Source: Micromonospora ferruginea
GTDB taxonomy: Bacteria > Actinomycetota > Actinomycetes > Mycobacteriales > Micromonosporaceae
Assembly (NCBI RefSeq): GCF_013694245.2
Contig: NZ_CP059322.2
Coordinates: 2,104,001-2,168,000, forward strand
Reading direction: 5' to 3'
Length of the DNA: 64,000 nucleotides
Positions 41,044 to 49,222 of the stretch are shown here, piece after piece. Every line of letters starts with the position of its first letter. The stretch's first letter is position 1. Under the pieces are notes generated by a model. The model was not told where the DNA came from and searched no databases. It saw nothing but the letters and a program-made list of their open reading frames with translations. The translations under genes were made by a program, and so were the position numbers.

Positions 41044-42245
41044 CGGATCGCCCCGAAGATCGTGATGGCGTTGTTGCCGCCGAAGGCGAACCCGTTGTTC
41101 TGCGCCACCCGGACGGTGGCCGGCCGGGCCACGTTGGGCACCGGGTCGATCCACGGCAGCTCCGGGTCCGGGTTCGCCCAGTTGATCGTCGGGGGCAGGA
41201 ACCCGTGCCGGATGGCGAGGGTGGTGGCGATCGCGCCGAAGCCGCTGGCCGCGCCCATGGTGTGCCCGAGCATCGACTTGATCGAGCTGACCGGCGGCAC
41301 CCGGTCGCCGAAGACCGCCCGGATCGCCCGGGCCTCGCACAGGTCGTTCGCCGGGGTGCCGGTGCCGTGGGTGCTGACGTAGTCGACGTCCACCGGCTTG
41401 ATCCCGGCGTTGTCCAGGGCCAGCCGCATGCAGGCGGCGATGCTGTCCTCGTTCGGCGCGACCATGTGGTGGGCGTCGCAGTTCAGGCCGTGGCCGAGCA
41501 CCTCGGCGTAGATCCGCGCGCCCCGGGCGACGGCGTGGTCCAGCGTCTCCAGCACCAGCGCCGCGCCACCCTCGCCGGTGAGGATGCCGGAGCGGTCCCG
41601 GTCGAACGGGCGGCACTGCCGCTCGGTCAGCGCGCCCAGGCGGAAGAAGCCGGCGTGCGCCCACCGGCACACCGAGTCCGCCCCGCCGGCCACCATCACG
41701 TCCGCCTCGCCGGTGTGCAGCAGGTCGTAGGCGTAGCCGATGGCGTAGTTGCTGGCCGAGCAGGCGGTGGTGAGCGTGACCGACTCACCGGCCAGGCCCA
41801 GCTCGGCGCTGACCGCGTAGGCCAGCCGCTCGGCGGGCGCCTGGCGCAGCGAGTCCACCGACATGCTCGGGTAGCCGCCGGCGACGAGGTCCGCGACGAG
41901 TTGCTCCACCACCGTCGACTCGCCGCTGGTGGTGCCGATGACCGCGCCCGCGCGTCCCGGGTCGGCCAGCGGCAGCGGCAGCCCCGCGTCGGTCGCGGCC
42001 AGCCGGGCGGCGGCCGCGGCGAGCAGCGCCGACCGGCCCCACTGCTCGACCCGGACCCGTCGCAGCACCTCCGCCGGCCGGAACGCGGGCACCTCGCCGG
42101 CGTACCGGTGCGGGAAGCCGGACGCGTCGAAGCTGGTGATGGGCGCGGCGGCGGAGCGCCCCCGACGCAGCCCGTCGGTGAACTCGTCGACGCCGATGCC
42201 GATGCCCGACACCGGGCCGAGCCCGGTGACGACTACCCGGTGCAC
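41040..42245 (-). CDS. Beta-ketoacyl-ACP synthase, KS-alpha (FabF-like)
   Basis: This 401-residue protein is a full KS: Cys162 in TTACSASNYAIG, His293 in STHGTGTPAND, Lys323 and His328 in SSIKSMLGHTMGAASG, and FAFGGNNAITIF at the end. It forms the catalytic half of the type II PKS with the chain-length factor encoded next. The GTG start lies 3 bases after the ACP stop. With one KR and two DH-like genes in the same operon, a repeatedly reduced and dehydrated (polyene-type) chain is expected. Confidence 0.92.
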   Translation of the reverse strand: MHRVVVTGLGPVSGIGIGVDEFTDGLRRGRSAAAPITSFDASGFPHRYAGEVPAFRPAEVLRRVRVEQWGRSALLAAAAARLAATDAGLPLPLADPGRAGAVIGTTSGESTVVEQLVADLVAGGYPSMSVDSLRQAPAERLAYAVSAELGLAGESVTLTTACSASNYAIGYAYDLLHTGEADVMVAGGADSVCRWAHAGFFRLGALTERQCRPFDRDRSGILTGEGGAALVLETLDHAVARGARIYAEVLGHGLNCDAHHMVAPNEDSIAACMRLALDNAGIKPVDVDYVSTHGTGTPANDLCEARAIRAVFGDRVPPVSSIKSMLGHTMGAASGFGAIATTLAIRHGFLPPTINWANPDPELPWIDPVPNVARPATVRVAQNNGFAFGGNNAITIFGAIR

Positions 42246-42248
42246 GCC

Positions 42249-42503
42249 TCAGTCCTGCCAGCCGGCGTACCGCGCCACCACCTCGTGCACGGCCTTGAGG
42301 CTGCGCATCTCGTTCAGCTCGGCCTGCGGGATCTCCACCTTGTACCTCTTCTCGATCCGGGCCAGGATCTCGATCGCCCGCAGCGAGTCCGCCTCGTACT
42401 CCTCGACGAAGTCGGCCGTGTCGGCGACCTCCTCGGGCTCCATCTCGAGCACCTCGGCGACGATCTCCCGCAGTTGCTCCAGGTGCTGGTCGCGTTCACT
42501 CAT
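42249..42503 (-). CDS. Acyl carrier protein 1
   Basis: This 84-residue acidic helical protein carries the phosphopantetheine site at Ser40 in EEYEADSLRAIEIL. The helix after it, RIEKRYKVEIPQAEL, is typical of FAS/PKS carrier proteins. It lies between the KS and dehydratase genes and should carry the growing polyketide. ATG start with AGAGGAA-type sequence upstream. No phosphopantetheinyl transferase is in the window. Confidence 0.93.
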   Translation of the reverse strand: MSERDQHLEQLREIVAEVLEMEPEEVADTADFVEEYEADSLRAIEILARIEKRYKVEIPQAELNEMRSLKAVHEVVARYAGWQD

Positions 42504-42518
42504 CGCGGTTCCTCTCTC

Positions 42519-42992
42519 TCAGTCTCGCGGCTCGGCGACGGCGTCGACCGGTCGGACGACGGCCATCATGGAGTCGAACTCGGCCACCCGCCGCTCCCCG
42601 ACCCAACTGGATCCGGAGGCGAACGCGGCGCCGTCGACGACCTGGTCCAGCCGGACCCGGTGGTGGACCACGTCACCCGGGTGCACCGGGTGCAGCAGCA
42701 CCACGTCGCGGGCCGCGGTGAACATCGGCAGCCCCGCCGTGCCCGACCGGCGGGACAGCAGCCAGAGCACCGCCGCCCCCTGGCCGAACGACTCGATCAG
42801 CAGCGACGCCGGGTAGGCGTACCGGTCGGCGGGCTGGTCCTCGGCGATGCCCCGGTAGCAGGGCTCGCAGCCGCTCACCGCCTTGACGCCGGTGAGGCTC
42901 TCGCCGGGCTCGACGTCCTCGACCCGGTCGAGCAGCAGCATCGGGTAGCGGTGCGGCAGCAGGGCGCGCAGCGCGGCGTGGTCCAGTCTCAT
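42519..42992 (-). CDS. FabZ-like dehydratase subunit lacking the catalytic His
   Basis: This 157-residue hotdog protein has the FabZ opening LLPHRYPMLLLDRVEDVEPG and keeps the Glu (Glu67 in SLLIESFGQ). Where FabZ has the catalytic GHFP His, this protein reads RGIAEDQPADRY. It is probably the inactive, structural half of a heterodimer with the neighbouring dehydratase, as described for ApeP-ApeI type pairs. The ATG overlaps the neighbour stop (ATGA), which favours 1:1 synthesis. Confidence 0.82.
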   Translation of the reverse strand: MRLDHAALRALLPHRYPMLLLDRVEDVEPGESLTGVKAVSGCEPCYRGIAEDQPADRYAYPASLLIESFGQGAAVLWLLSRRSGTAGLPMFTAARDVVLLHPVHPGDVVHHRVRLDQVVDGAAFASGSSWVGERRVAEFDSMMAVVRPVDAVAEPRD

Positions 42993-43462
42993 CGGCCGTC
43001 GTCCCCGTCGGTCGGCCAGCGGAACACGGCGCGCACGGTCGCGGTCCGCACCCCGTCGCCGCGTACGCACCGGGCGGTGACCTCGAAGGACTGGTCCTGC
43101 GCGACCGGGCCGACGGACGCCTCCACGGTCAGCGTGTCGCCGGCCAGCAGCGGGGCGAGGAACCGGGCCGAGTGCAGCCGGTGCAGCTCCGGCGGGCGGC
43201 CGGCGCAGTGGCCGACCGCCGCGCTGACCGCCTGCCGCAGGGTCTCCAGGGTGAACACCCCCGGATAGACGGTCAGCTCGGGGAAGTGCCCGGTCAGGTA
43301 GAGGTCGTCCGGGTCGACGGTCGTCTCGGCGCGCAGGGTGATCCCGCCGCGCGGGCCGGCGGCGACCTGGACCGACGCGACGGCCGGCAGCGGCGCGGCC
43401 GCCTCGGCGTACGTCTGGGCGGGGGTGCGGTCCGGGGCGAAGGCGGGTACGACGGCGGTCAC
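42989..43462 (-). CDS. FabZ/FabA-like dehydratase, catalytic subunit
   Basis: This 157-residue hotdog protein has the catalytic pair His59 in LYLTGHFPELTVYPGVF and Glu73 in TLETLRQAV. It removes water from beta-hydroxyacyl-ACP to give enoyl-ACP. The partner encoded next lacks the His, so the working enzyme is likely a heterodimer. The GTG start overlaps the FabG stop (GTGA). An enoyl reductase is absent from the window, consistent with a conjugated polyene product. Confidence 0.85.
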   Translation of the reverse strand: MTAVVPAFAPDRTPAQTYAEAAAPLPAVASVQVAAGPRGGITLRAETTVDPDDLYLTGHFPELTVYPGVFTLETLRQAVSAAVGHCAGRPPELHRLHSARFLAPLLAGDTLTVEASVGPVAQDQSFEVTARCVRGDGVRTATVRAVFRWPTDGDDGR

Positions 43463-44211
43463 AGCACGATCCCCCCGTCCACCCGCACGACCTGGCCGGT
43501 GACGTACGCGGCCCGGTCCGACAGCAGGAACTCGACCAGCTCGGCGACGTCCTCCGGGGTGCCGAAGCGGCGCAGCGGGATCTGCGTCAACGCCTGCGCG
43601 CGCTGCTTCTCCGTCAACGCCGCAGTCATGTCGGTCTCCACGAAGCCCGGCGCGACCACATTGACCCGGATGCCGTACCCGGCGACCTCCTTGGCCAGCG
43701 AGCGGCTGAGCCCGATGATGCCGGCCTTGCTGGCCGCGTAGTTGGTCTGCCCGGCGTTGCCGGTGACCCCGGCGACCGAGGAGAGGTTGACCACGGCCCC
43801 GCGGCGGCGCTTGAGGAACCGGAACGCGACCGCGCGGCAGGTGTTCCAGGTGCCGGTCAGGTTGGTGTCGACGACGTCGTGCCAGTCCTCCGGGCCCATC
43901 AGCACCATCGGCCGGTCCCGGGTGATGCCGGCGTTGTTGACCAGCGCGGTCAGCGGGCCGAGGCGTTTCTCGGCGGTGGCGACGAAGTCGTCGACCGCCG
44001 CCCGGTCGGTGACGTCGCAGGGGGCGAACCAGCTCGGCACCCCGTACGCCTCGACCTCCGCGCGGGTCTTCTCGGCGGCCTCGCCGGCGGTGCTGAAGCA
44101 CCCCGCGACCGCGTAGCCCTCGGCCGCCAGCCGCAGCGCGACCGCCCGCCCGATGCCCCGTGACGCGCCGGTCACCAGCGCGCAGCGCGGCGTCTCACCC
44201 GCCGTGTCCAT
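43459..44211 (-). CDS. 3-ketoacyl-ACP reductase (FabG-like)
   Basis: This 250-residue SDR has ALVTGASRGIGRAVAL, NNAGITRDRPMVLM, catalytic Ser in NLSSVAGVTGNAGQ and Tyr-Lys in TNYAASKAGIIG, and the C-terminus YVTGQVVRVDGGI. It reduces beta-ketoacyl-ACP with NADPH. The ATG 44211 has GGAGG four bases upstream; ATG 44226, overlapping the previous stop, is an alternative that adds five residues. It is the only ketoreductase in the window. Confidence 0.9.
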   Translation of the reverse strand: MDTAGETPRCALVTGASRGIGRAVALRLAAEGYAVAGCFSTAGEAAEKTRAEVEAYGVPSWFAPCDVTDRAAVDDFVATAEKRLGPLTALVNNAGITRDRPMVLMGPEDWHDVVDTNLTGTWNTCRAVAFRFLKRRRGAVVNLSSVAGVTGNAGQTNYAASKAGIIGLSRSLAKEVAGYGIRVNVVAPGFVETDMTAALTEKQRAQALTQIPLRRFGTPEDVAELVEFLLSDRAAYVTGQVVRVDGGIVL

Positions 44212-44222
44212 GCCACCTCCGG

Positions 44223-45470
44223 TCATCCGATCGCCCGTTCCGCCCGCAGCCGCGCCCGGGTGGCCGCGTCCACCTTCAGCTCGTCGAGGATCTGTTCGGT
44301 GTCGGCGCCCGGTTCGGGGGCGCCGGCGCGCACCGCCGTCGGCGTGCGGGAGAACTTCACCGCCGGCCCGGTCAGCGGCGCGGTGCTGCCGTTGGCCAGC
44401 ACGGTCTCCTGCACCATCGCCCGGGCCCGCACCTGCGGGTCGGCGGCCGCGTCGGCGAAGGTGCGGACCCGCTCGGCGGTGATCCCGGCGTCGTCGAGCA
44501 CGGCGACCACGTCGGCGCAGGTCCGTTCGGCGCACCAGCCGGCGAGAACGGCGTTGACCTCGGCGCGGTTGTCCCGGCGCTCCTCGTTGGTGGCGTATCC
44601 GGGCGCCCGGGCCAGCTCGGGCCGGCCGACCACCTCGGCGAGGCGCCGCCAGGAGCGGTCCAGCGCGACGGCGACGTAGACGTGCCCGTCGGCGCAGCGG
44701 AAACAGCCGGCCGGCACCACGAAGTCGGCCTGGTCGCCCCAGCGGCGCAGCGGCACCCCGGTCGCGCCGAGGGTCAGGTAGCCGTTGCTGGAGAACAGCA
44801 ACGCGTCCAGCATGCTCACGTCGACGTGCTGGCCCTCGCCGGTGCGGTCGCGGTGGCGCAGCGCGGCGAGCGCGCCGATCACCGCGTGCAGGCCGGCGAT
44901 GTCGTCGGCGAGGAAGGTGGGCGCCTTGAGCGGGGCGCCGTCGGGTTCGCCGTTGAGCGACATCCACCCGGCGGCGGCCTGGGTGGTCGGGTCGTAGCCG
45001 GGCCGGGCGGCGTCCGGGCCGTACTGGCCGTAGCCGGAGATGGAGACCAGCACCACGTCGGGGCGAACCTCGCGGCAGGCCCGGTAGCCGACGCCCCAGG
45101 CGTCCAGGGTGCCGGGCTTGTAGTTCTCCACCACGACGTCGGCGGTGGCGACGAGCCGCAGGAACACCTCGGCCGCGCCGGGGCGCCGCAGGTCCAGCCC
45201 GATGCTGCGCTTGTTGCGGTGCACGCTCTGCCGGAACCAGGACAGCCCGGTGCCCGGGATGTGCGGCGGCATGAGCCCTTCCCGGTTGCCGGGCATCTCC
45301 ACCCGCAGCACGTCGGCGCCGAGGTCGGCCAGCACGCAACTGGCGACCGGGCCGGACCAGACCTTCGTCACGTCGAGCACGCGGACGCCGTGCAGCGGAC
45401 CGGGCAGGTCGGCGCGCGCGTCGGCGTAGAACGCGGCGGCGTCGGTGGGAGCGCTCGTGTCGGTGTCCAT
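44223..45470 (-). CDS. CaiB/BaiF-type (class III) CoA-transferase
   Basis: This 415-residue protein has LHGVRVLDVTKVWSGPVASCVLADLGADVLRVE at the N-terminus (normal family spacing), RNKRSIGLDLRRPGAAEVF, VVVENYKPGTLDAWGVGY, and the catalytic Asp region in GYDPTTQAAAGWM. Such enzymes move CoA between carboxylic acids. Here it may load a chain or aryl acid as CoA thioester, or recycle CoA after the thiolase step. ATG 45470 has GGGAG eight bases before; a GTG at 45479 overlaps the thiolase stop. Confidence 0.9.
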   Translation of the reverse strand: MDTDTSAPTDAAAFYADARADLPGPLHGVRVLDVTKVWSGPVASCVLADLGADVLRVEMPGNREGLMPPHIPGTGLSWFRQSVHRNKRSIGLDLRRPGAAEVFLRLVATADVVVENYKPGTLDAWGVGYRACREVRPDVVLVSISGYGQYGPDAARPGYDPTTQAAAGWMSLNGEPDGAPLKAPTFLADDIAGLHAVIGALAALRHRDRTGEGQHVDVSMLDALLFSSNGYLTLGATGVPLRRWGDQADFVVPAGCFRCADGHVYVAVALDRSWRRLAEVVGRPELARAPGYATNEERRDNRAEVNAVLAGWCAERTCADVVAVLDDAGITAERVRTFADAAADPQVRARAMVQETVLANGSTAPLTGPAVKFSRTPTAVRAGAPEPGADTEQILDELKVDAATRARLRAERAIG

Positions 45471-45475
45471 GCCGT

Positions 45476-46615
45476 TCACTCCCGTACCAGCAGCGAGGCG
45501 GTGCCCAGCGAGCCGCCGCAGCACATGGTGACCAGCGCGCTGTGCCGGTCGCGGCGCTCCAGCTCGTGCAGCGCGGTGACCAGCAGCCGGGTGCCGCTGC
45601 TGCCCAGCGGGTGCCCGAGCGAGATGGCGCCGCCGTTGACGTTGACCCGGTCCAGGTCGGCGTCGTGGTGCGCGGCCCAGGACAGCACGACCGACGCGAA
45701 CGCCTCGTTGACCTCGACCAGGTCGACGTCGGCGAGGCTCATCCCGGCGCGTTTGAGCAGCTTTCGGGTCGCCACGACGGGCCCGTCGAGCAGGTAGTAG
45801 GGGTCCGCGCCGGTGACCACCTGGTGGGCCAGCCGGGCCCGGGGCCGCAGCCCGAGGGCGGTGGCGCGCTCCCGTGACATCCACAGGATCGCCGACGCGC
45901 CGTCGGAGATCTGCGAGATGGTGGCGGCGGTGTGCCGGCCGTCGGGGACCACCGGGCGCAGCGCGGCCAGGCCCTCGGCGGTGCTCTCGCGGATGCCCTC
46001 GTCGGTGGTGACGAGCGTGCCGTCGGGCAGCGGCACCGCGCTGGTCTCCCGGTCGAAGCGGCCCTCGTCGCGGGCGCGGGCGGCGAGGCGCTGCGAGCGC
46101 AGGCCGTAGGCGTCCAGGTCCGCGCGGGTCAGCCCCTGCCGGGTGGCGATGCGTTCGGCACCGCCGAACTGCGCGCGCGGCGGATCGTCGTACGGGTAGT
46201 CGGGCGTCTTGTAGTGGCCGGGCCCCTGGTAGAGGTTGGTCCCGACCGGGACCCGGCTCATCGACTCCACGCCGCAGGCGATGCCGACGTCGATCGCGCC
46301 GGCCGTGACCAGCGCGGCGATCAGGTGGTTGGCCTGCTGCGCGGAGCCGCAGGAGGTGTCCACCGTGCTCGCCGCGACCTCGAAGTCGAGGCCGCTGTTG
46401 AGCCACGCGTTGCGGGTGACGTTGAGGCTCTGCTCGCCGACCTGGGTGACGCAGCCGCCGATGATCTGGTCGACGTCGCCGGGTTCCACCCCGGCGCGGC
46501 GCAGCACCTCGACCTGCACGTGCCGCAGCAGTTCCACGGCCTTCAGGCCGGACAGCGCCCCGTCGCGCCGGCCGATCGGGGTGCGGACCGCCTCGACGAT
46601 CACCGCCTCCGGCAT
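45476..46615 (-). CDS. Thiolase (acetyl-CoA acyltransferase, FadA5/FadA-like)
   Basis: This 379-residue protein has nucleophile Cys89 in STVDTSCGSAQQANH, His in VNGGAISLGHPLGSSGTR, NEAFASVVL, and the second Cys in VTMCCGGSLGTASL. All catalytic residues are present. It cleaves 3-ketoacyl-CoA to a shortened acyl-CoA plus acetyl-CoA, or runs in reverse. The sequence resembles thiolases from sterol side-chain breakdown. Its position in a PKS operon suggests chain trimming or supply of a starter unit. Confidence 0.9.
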   Translation of the reverse strand: MPEAVIVEAVRTPIGRRDGALSGLKAVELLRHVQVEVLRRAGVEPGDVDQIIGGCVTQVGEQSLNVTRNAWLNSGLDFEVAASTVDTSCGSAQQANHLIAALVTAGAIDVGIACGVESMSRVPVGTNLYQGPGHYKTPDYPYDDPPRAQFGGAERIATRQGLTRADLDAYGLRSQRLAARARDEGRFDRETSAVPLPDGTLVTTDEGIRESTAEGLAALRPVVPDGRHTAATISQISDGASAILWMSRERATALGLRPRARLAHQVVTGADPYYLLDGPVVATRKLLKRAGMSLADVDLVEVNEAFASVVLSWAAHHDADLDRVNVNGGAISLGHPLGSSGTRLLVTALHELERRDRHSALVTMCCGGSLGTASLLVRE

Positions 46616-46657
46616 CGTCCCCCCTTTCTCGGCTGTCGGCGTGTGGTGGTGGCTGTC

Positions 46658-47932
46658 TCAGGCGGGCACGAGCCGCACCCGCAGCTCCTCCAGCCCGCGG
46701 AAGGTGCTGCTGTGCCGCCACTCCAGGTCGATCTCGTCGATGTCCGGGTCGGCCAGCTCGACCACCGCGAACCGGTCCACCAGGCGGCGGAACGCGATCT
46801 GGCCCTCGGCGCGGGCGAGCTGGGCGCCGAGGCAGTGGTGCGGGCCCCAGGCGAACGACAGCGGCGTCTCCGGGGGTTCGGCGCCGGCGAAGCGGGCGAT
46901 GTCGAGGGTGTCCGGGTCGGCGTAGCGGGCCGGGTCCCGGTTGGCCGCGCCGATCAGGGTGATCACGTGTTCGCCGGCGCGCAGCGGGGTGCCGTCGAGG
47001 AACGCGGTGTCCTCGACCGCGGCCCGGCCCAGCACGTGCACCGGGGAGTCGTAGCGCAGCAGCTCCTCGATCGCCGAGCGGGTCAGGTCCGGCTCGGCGC
47101 GCAGGCGGTCGAGCTGGTCGGGGTTGCGGCACAGGGCGTGGGTGCCGAGACCGATCAGGTCGGTCATGGTCTGGAACCCGGCGCCGAAGAGCAGCACGAT
47201 GACCTGGATCAGCTCGTCGAGGCCGAGCCGGTCGCCGTCGATCTCGACCTGCCCCAGCGCGGAGGCGAGGTCGTCGCGGGGGTTCTCGCGGCGCTTGCGG
47301 ACCAGGTCGGTGAAGTATTCCTCCATCTCACCGAGCGCCTGGTCGGATGCCTTGAGCACCTCCTCCGGGGCGAAGATCTCCAGGCCGGCGGAGGCGGCGC
47401 GGGTGAGCCGGCGCAGCAGCGGCCAGTCCTCCGGCGGCACGCCGACCAGCTCGCCGATCACCATCACCGGCAGCGGGAAGCCGAACGAGCCGACGATGTC
47501 GACCTCGCCGCCGGTCGGGCCGACCTCACGGGCGACGTCGTCGAGCAGCCCGTCGACGAAGCCGGCGAGCCGGGGGCGCAGGGTCTCCACCCGCCGGGGG
47601 GTGAACACCCGGCTGACCAGCCCGCGCAGCCGGGTGTGCTCCGGCCCGTCGAGGAAGAGCAGCGTACGGGCGCCCTGCCGGCCACGGGAGTCACCCATGC
47701 GGGGACGTTGCGCCGACTTGTCCAGCGCCGGGTTGCGCAGTTGGGCGCGGCACTCGTCGTATCCGGTGAGCACCCAGCCGATGCCCTGGCCGGGCTGCTC
47801 CATCCGGTACTTCGACGCCGCGGCACGTAGCGCGTGGTAGTGCGGGTAGGGGCTGCTGACGGTGGCCGGGGCCTTCATCAGCAACTCCATCGCGATGATC
47901 TGGGGATCAGCGCTCGCCACGGTCTCGGTCAT
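46658..47932 (-). CDS. Cytochrome P450 (first gene of leftward operon)
   Basis: This 424-residue bacterial class I P450 has FLDGPEHTRLRGLVSRVFTP, haem loop SFAWGPHHCLGAQLAR and EELLRYDSPVH for the ExxR region. Helix I reads LFGAGFQTMTDL: the usual acidic residue before the Thr (AGxE/DT) is Gln, which may alter proton delivery or point to an unusual reaction. It opens the leftward operon behind a motif-rich divergent promoter. A 3Fe-4S ferredoxin is encoded at 52744-52938. Confidence 0.92.
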   Translation of the reverse strand: MTETVASADPQIIAMELLMKAPATVSSPYPHYHALRAAASKYRMEQPGQGIGWVLTGYDECRAQLRNPALDKSAQRPRMGDSRGRQGARTLLFLDGPEHTRLRGLVSRVFTPRRVETLRPRLAGFVDGLLDDVAREVGPTGGEVDIVGSFGFPLPVMVIGELVGVPPEDWPLLRRLTRAASAGLEIFAPEEVLKASDQALGEMEEYFTDLVRKRRENPRDDLASALGQVEIDGDRLGLDELIQVIVLLFGAGFQTMTDLIGLGTHALCRNPDQLDRLRAEPDLTRSAIEELLRYDSPVHVLGRAAVEDTAFLDGTPLRAGEHVITLIGAANRDPARYADPDTLDIARFAGAEPPETPLSFAWGPHHCLGAQLARAEGQIAFRRLVDRFAVVELADPDIDEIDLEWRHSSTFRGLEELRVRLVPA

Positions 47933-47952
47933 GACACCGGAGCCTAATCGCG

Positions 47953-48003
47953 TTTCCCGTATCTCGGAAGCACTTGTTTCTCGTATCTTTGGTTGCGCAT
48001 ACT
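47953..48003. promoter_or_regulatory. Divergent promoter with direct repeats TTTC(C/T)CGTATCT
   Basis: TTTCCCGTATCT (47953-47964) and TTTCTCGTATCT (47977-47988) are 11 of 12 identical and exactly 24 bases apart, between two divergent P450 genes. For the rightward gene, TTGTTT (47974-47979), 18 bases, CATACT (47998-48003) can act as promoter, placing the second repeat between -35 and -10. Related CGTATCT elements occur before three other divergent pairs in the cluster. Confidence 0.6.
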
Positions 48004-48010
48004 GGCGGGC

Positions 48011-49222
48011 ATGACGTCGGCCCGTACCCGCATGCCGCCGAGATTCGACGCGCGCGACCCGGCCGTGGTCGCCGACCCCTACCCCACCTACGCCGCGCTG
48101 CGCGCGGCCGGGCCGTTGTGCCGGATGGGGCCGGGAAGCTGGGGCGTCACGCGCTACGCCGACGTCGCCCGGCTGGTCCGCGACCCGCGCCTGGGCAGCG
48201 AGTTCCCGGCCGACTACCACCGCATGTCGGCCGGCGACGGCCCCGCCGGGTCGTTCTTCGGCAGCATCATCCTCTACCGCGACCCGCCCGAGCACGGCCG
48301 GCTGCGCCGGCTCATGGCCCGGGCGTTCACCCCCGCCCTGGTACGCCGGCTGCGCCCCACCATCGAGGCCATGGTCACCGAGCTGCTCGACCCGGCGGAA
48401 CGCGCCGGCCGGTTCGACGCGGTCTCGGATCTCGCCTTTCCGCTGCCGGTGATGGTGGTGTGCGCGCTGATGGGCATCCCACCGGCCGACCACGAGAAGA
48501 TCCGGCCGCACGCGCTCGACCTCAGCAAGGCCTTCGCCGCGATCGTGCCCGACGCCGACCGCCCCGCCGCCGATCGGGCGGTCGAGTGGCTGCGCGGCTA
48601 CCTCGGCGAGATCCTCGACCGGCGCCGGGCCGAACCCGGCGACGACCTGCTGTCCCGGATGCTCGCGGCCACCGACGACGACGGCGCGGTGCTCGCCGCC
48701 GACGAGATCGTGGACAACGCGGTGTTCGCGTTCTTCGCCGGCTTCGAGACCACCACCAACCTGCTCGCCACCGGCGTCGCCGCGCTGCTGGAGCACCCCG
48801 ACCAGCAGGCCCTGCTGCGCGCCGACCCGACGCTGGTGCCCCGGGCGGTGGAGGAGTTCCTCCGCTACGACGGCCCGATCCAGGGCGTCGCCCGGCTGGC
48901 CCGCGAGGACGTCACCGTCGGCGACCGCACCATCCGCGCCGGGCGGGTGCTCATCCTGCTCCTGGGCAGCGCCAACCGCGACCCGGAGCAGTTCACCGAC
49001 CCGGACCGCCTCGACGTCACCCGCGAGGAGAACCCGCACCTGTCCTTCGGCGGCGGCATCCACCACTGCCTCGGCGGCTACCTGGCCCGCGTCGAGGCGC
49101 AGGTGACGTTCGAGACGCTGCTGCGCCGCTTCCCCACGCTCACCGCCGCCGGCCCGGCGCGCCGGCAGACCGACGGGACGCTGCGCTCGTACGCCAGCGT
49201 GCCGGTGGCGGTCGGCCGGTGA
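48011..49222 (+). CDS. Cytochrome P450
   Basis: This 403-residue P450 has YRDPPEHGRLRRLMARAFTP, helix I FFAGFETTTNLLAT with the standard Glu-Thr pair, EEFLRYDGPIQ, and haem loop SFGGGIHHCLGGYLAR. It is a soluble class I enzyme needing ferredoxin and reductase. The ATG at 48011 lies seven bases after a CATACT -10 box, so translation is probably leaderless. It is a tandem paralog of the next gene, with a similar opening (VVADPYPTYAALRAAGPLCR). Confidence 0.92.
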   Translation: MTSARTRMPPRFDARDPAVVADPYPTYAALRAAGPLCRMGPGSWGVTRYADVARLVRDPRLGSEFPADYHRMSAGDGPAGSFFGSIILYRDPPEHGRLRRLMARAFTPALVRRLRPTIEAMVTELLDPAERAGRFDAVSDLAFPLPVMVVCALMGIPPADHEKIRPHALDLSKAFAAIVPDADRPAADRAVEWLRGYLGEILDRRRAEPGDDLLSRMLAATDDDGAVLAADEIVDNAVFAFFAGFETTTNLLATGVAALLEHPDQQALLRADPTLVPRAVEEFLRYDGPIQGVARLAREDVTVGDRTIRAGRVLILLLGSANRDPEQFTDPDRLDVTREENPHLSFGGGIHHCLGGYLARVEAQVTFETLLRRFPTLTAAGPARRQTDGTLRSYASVPVAVGR

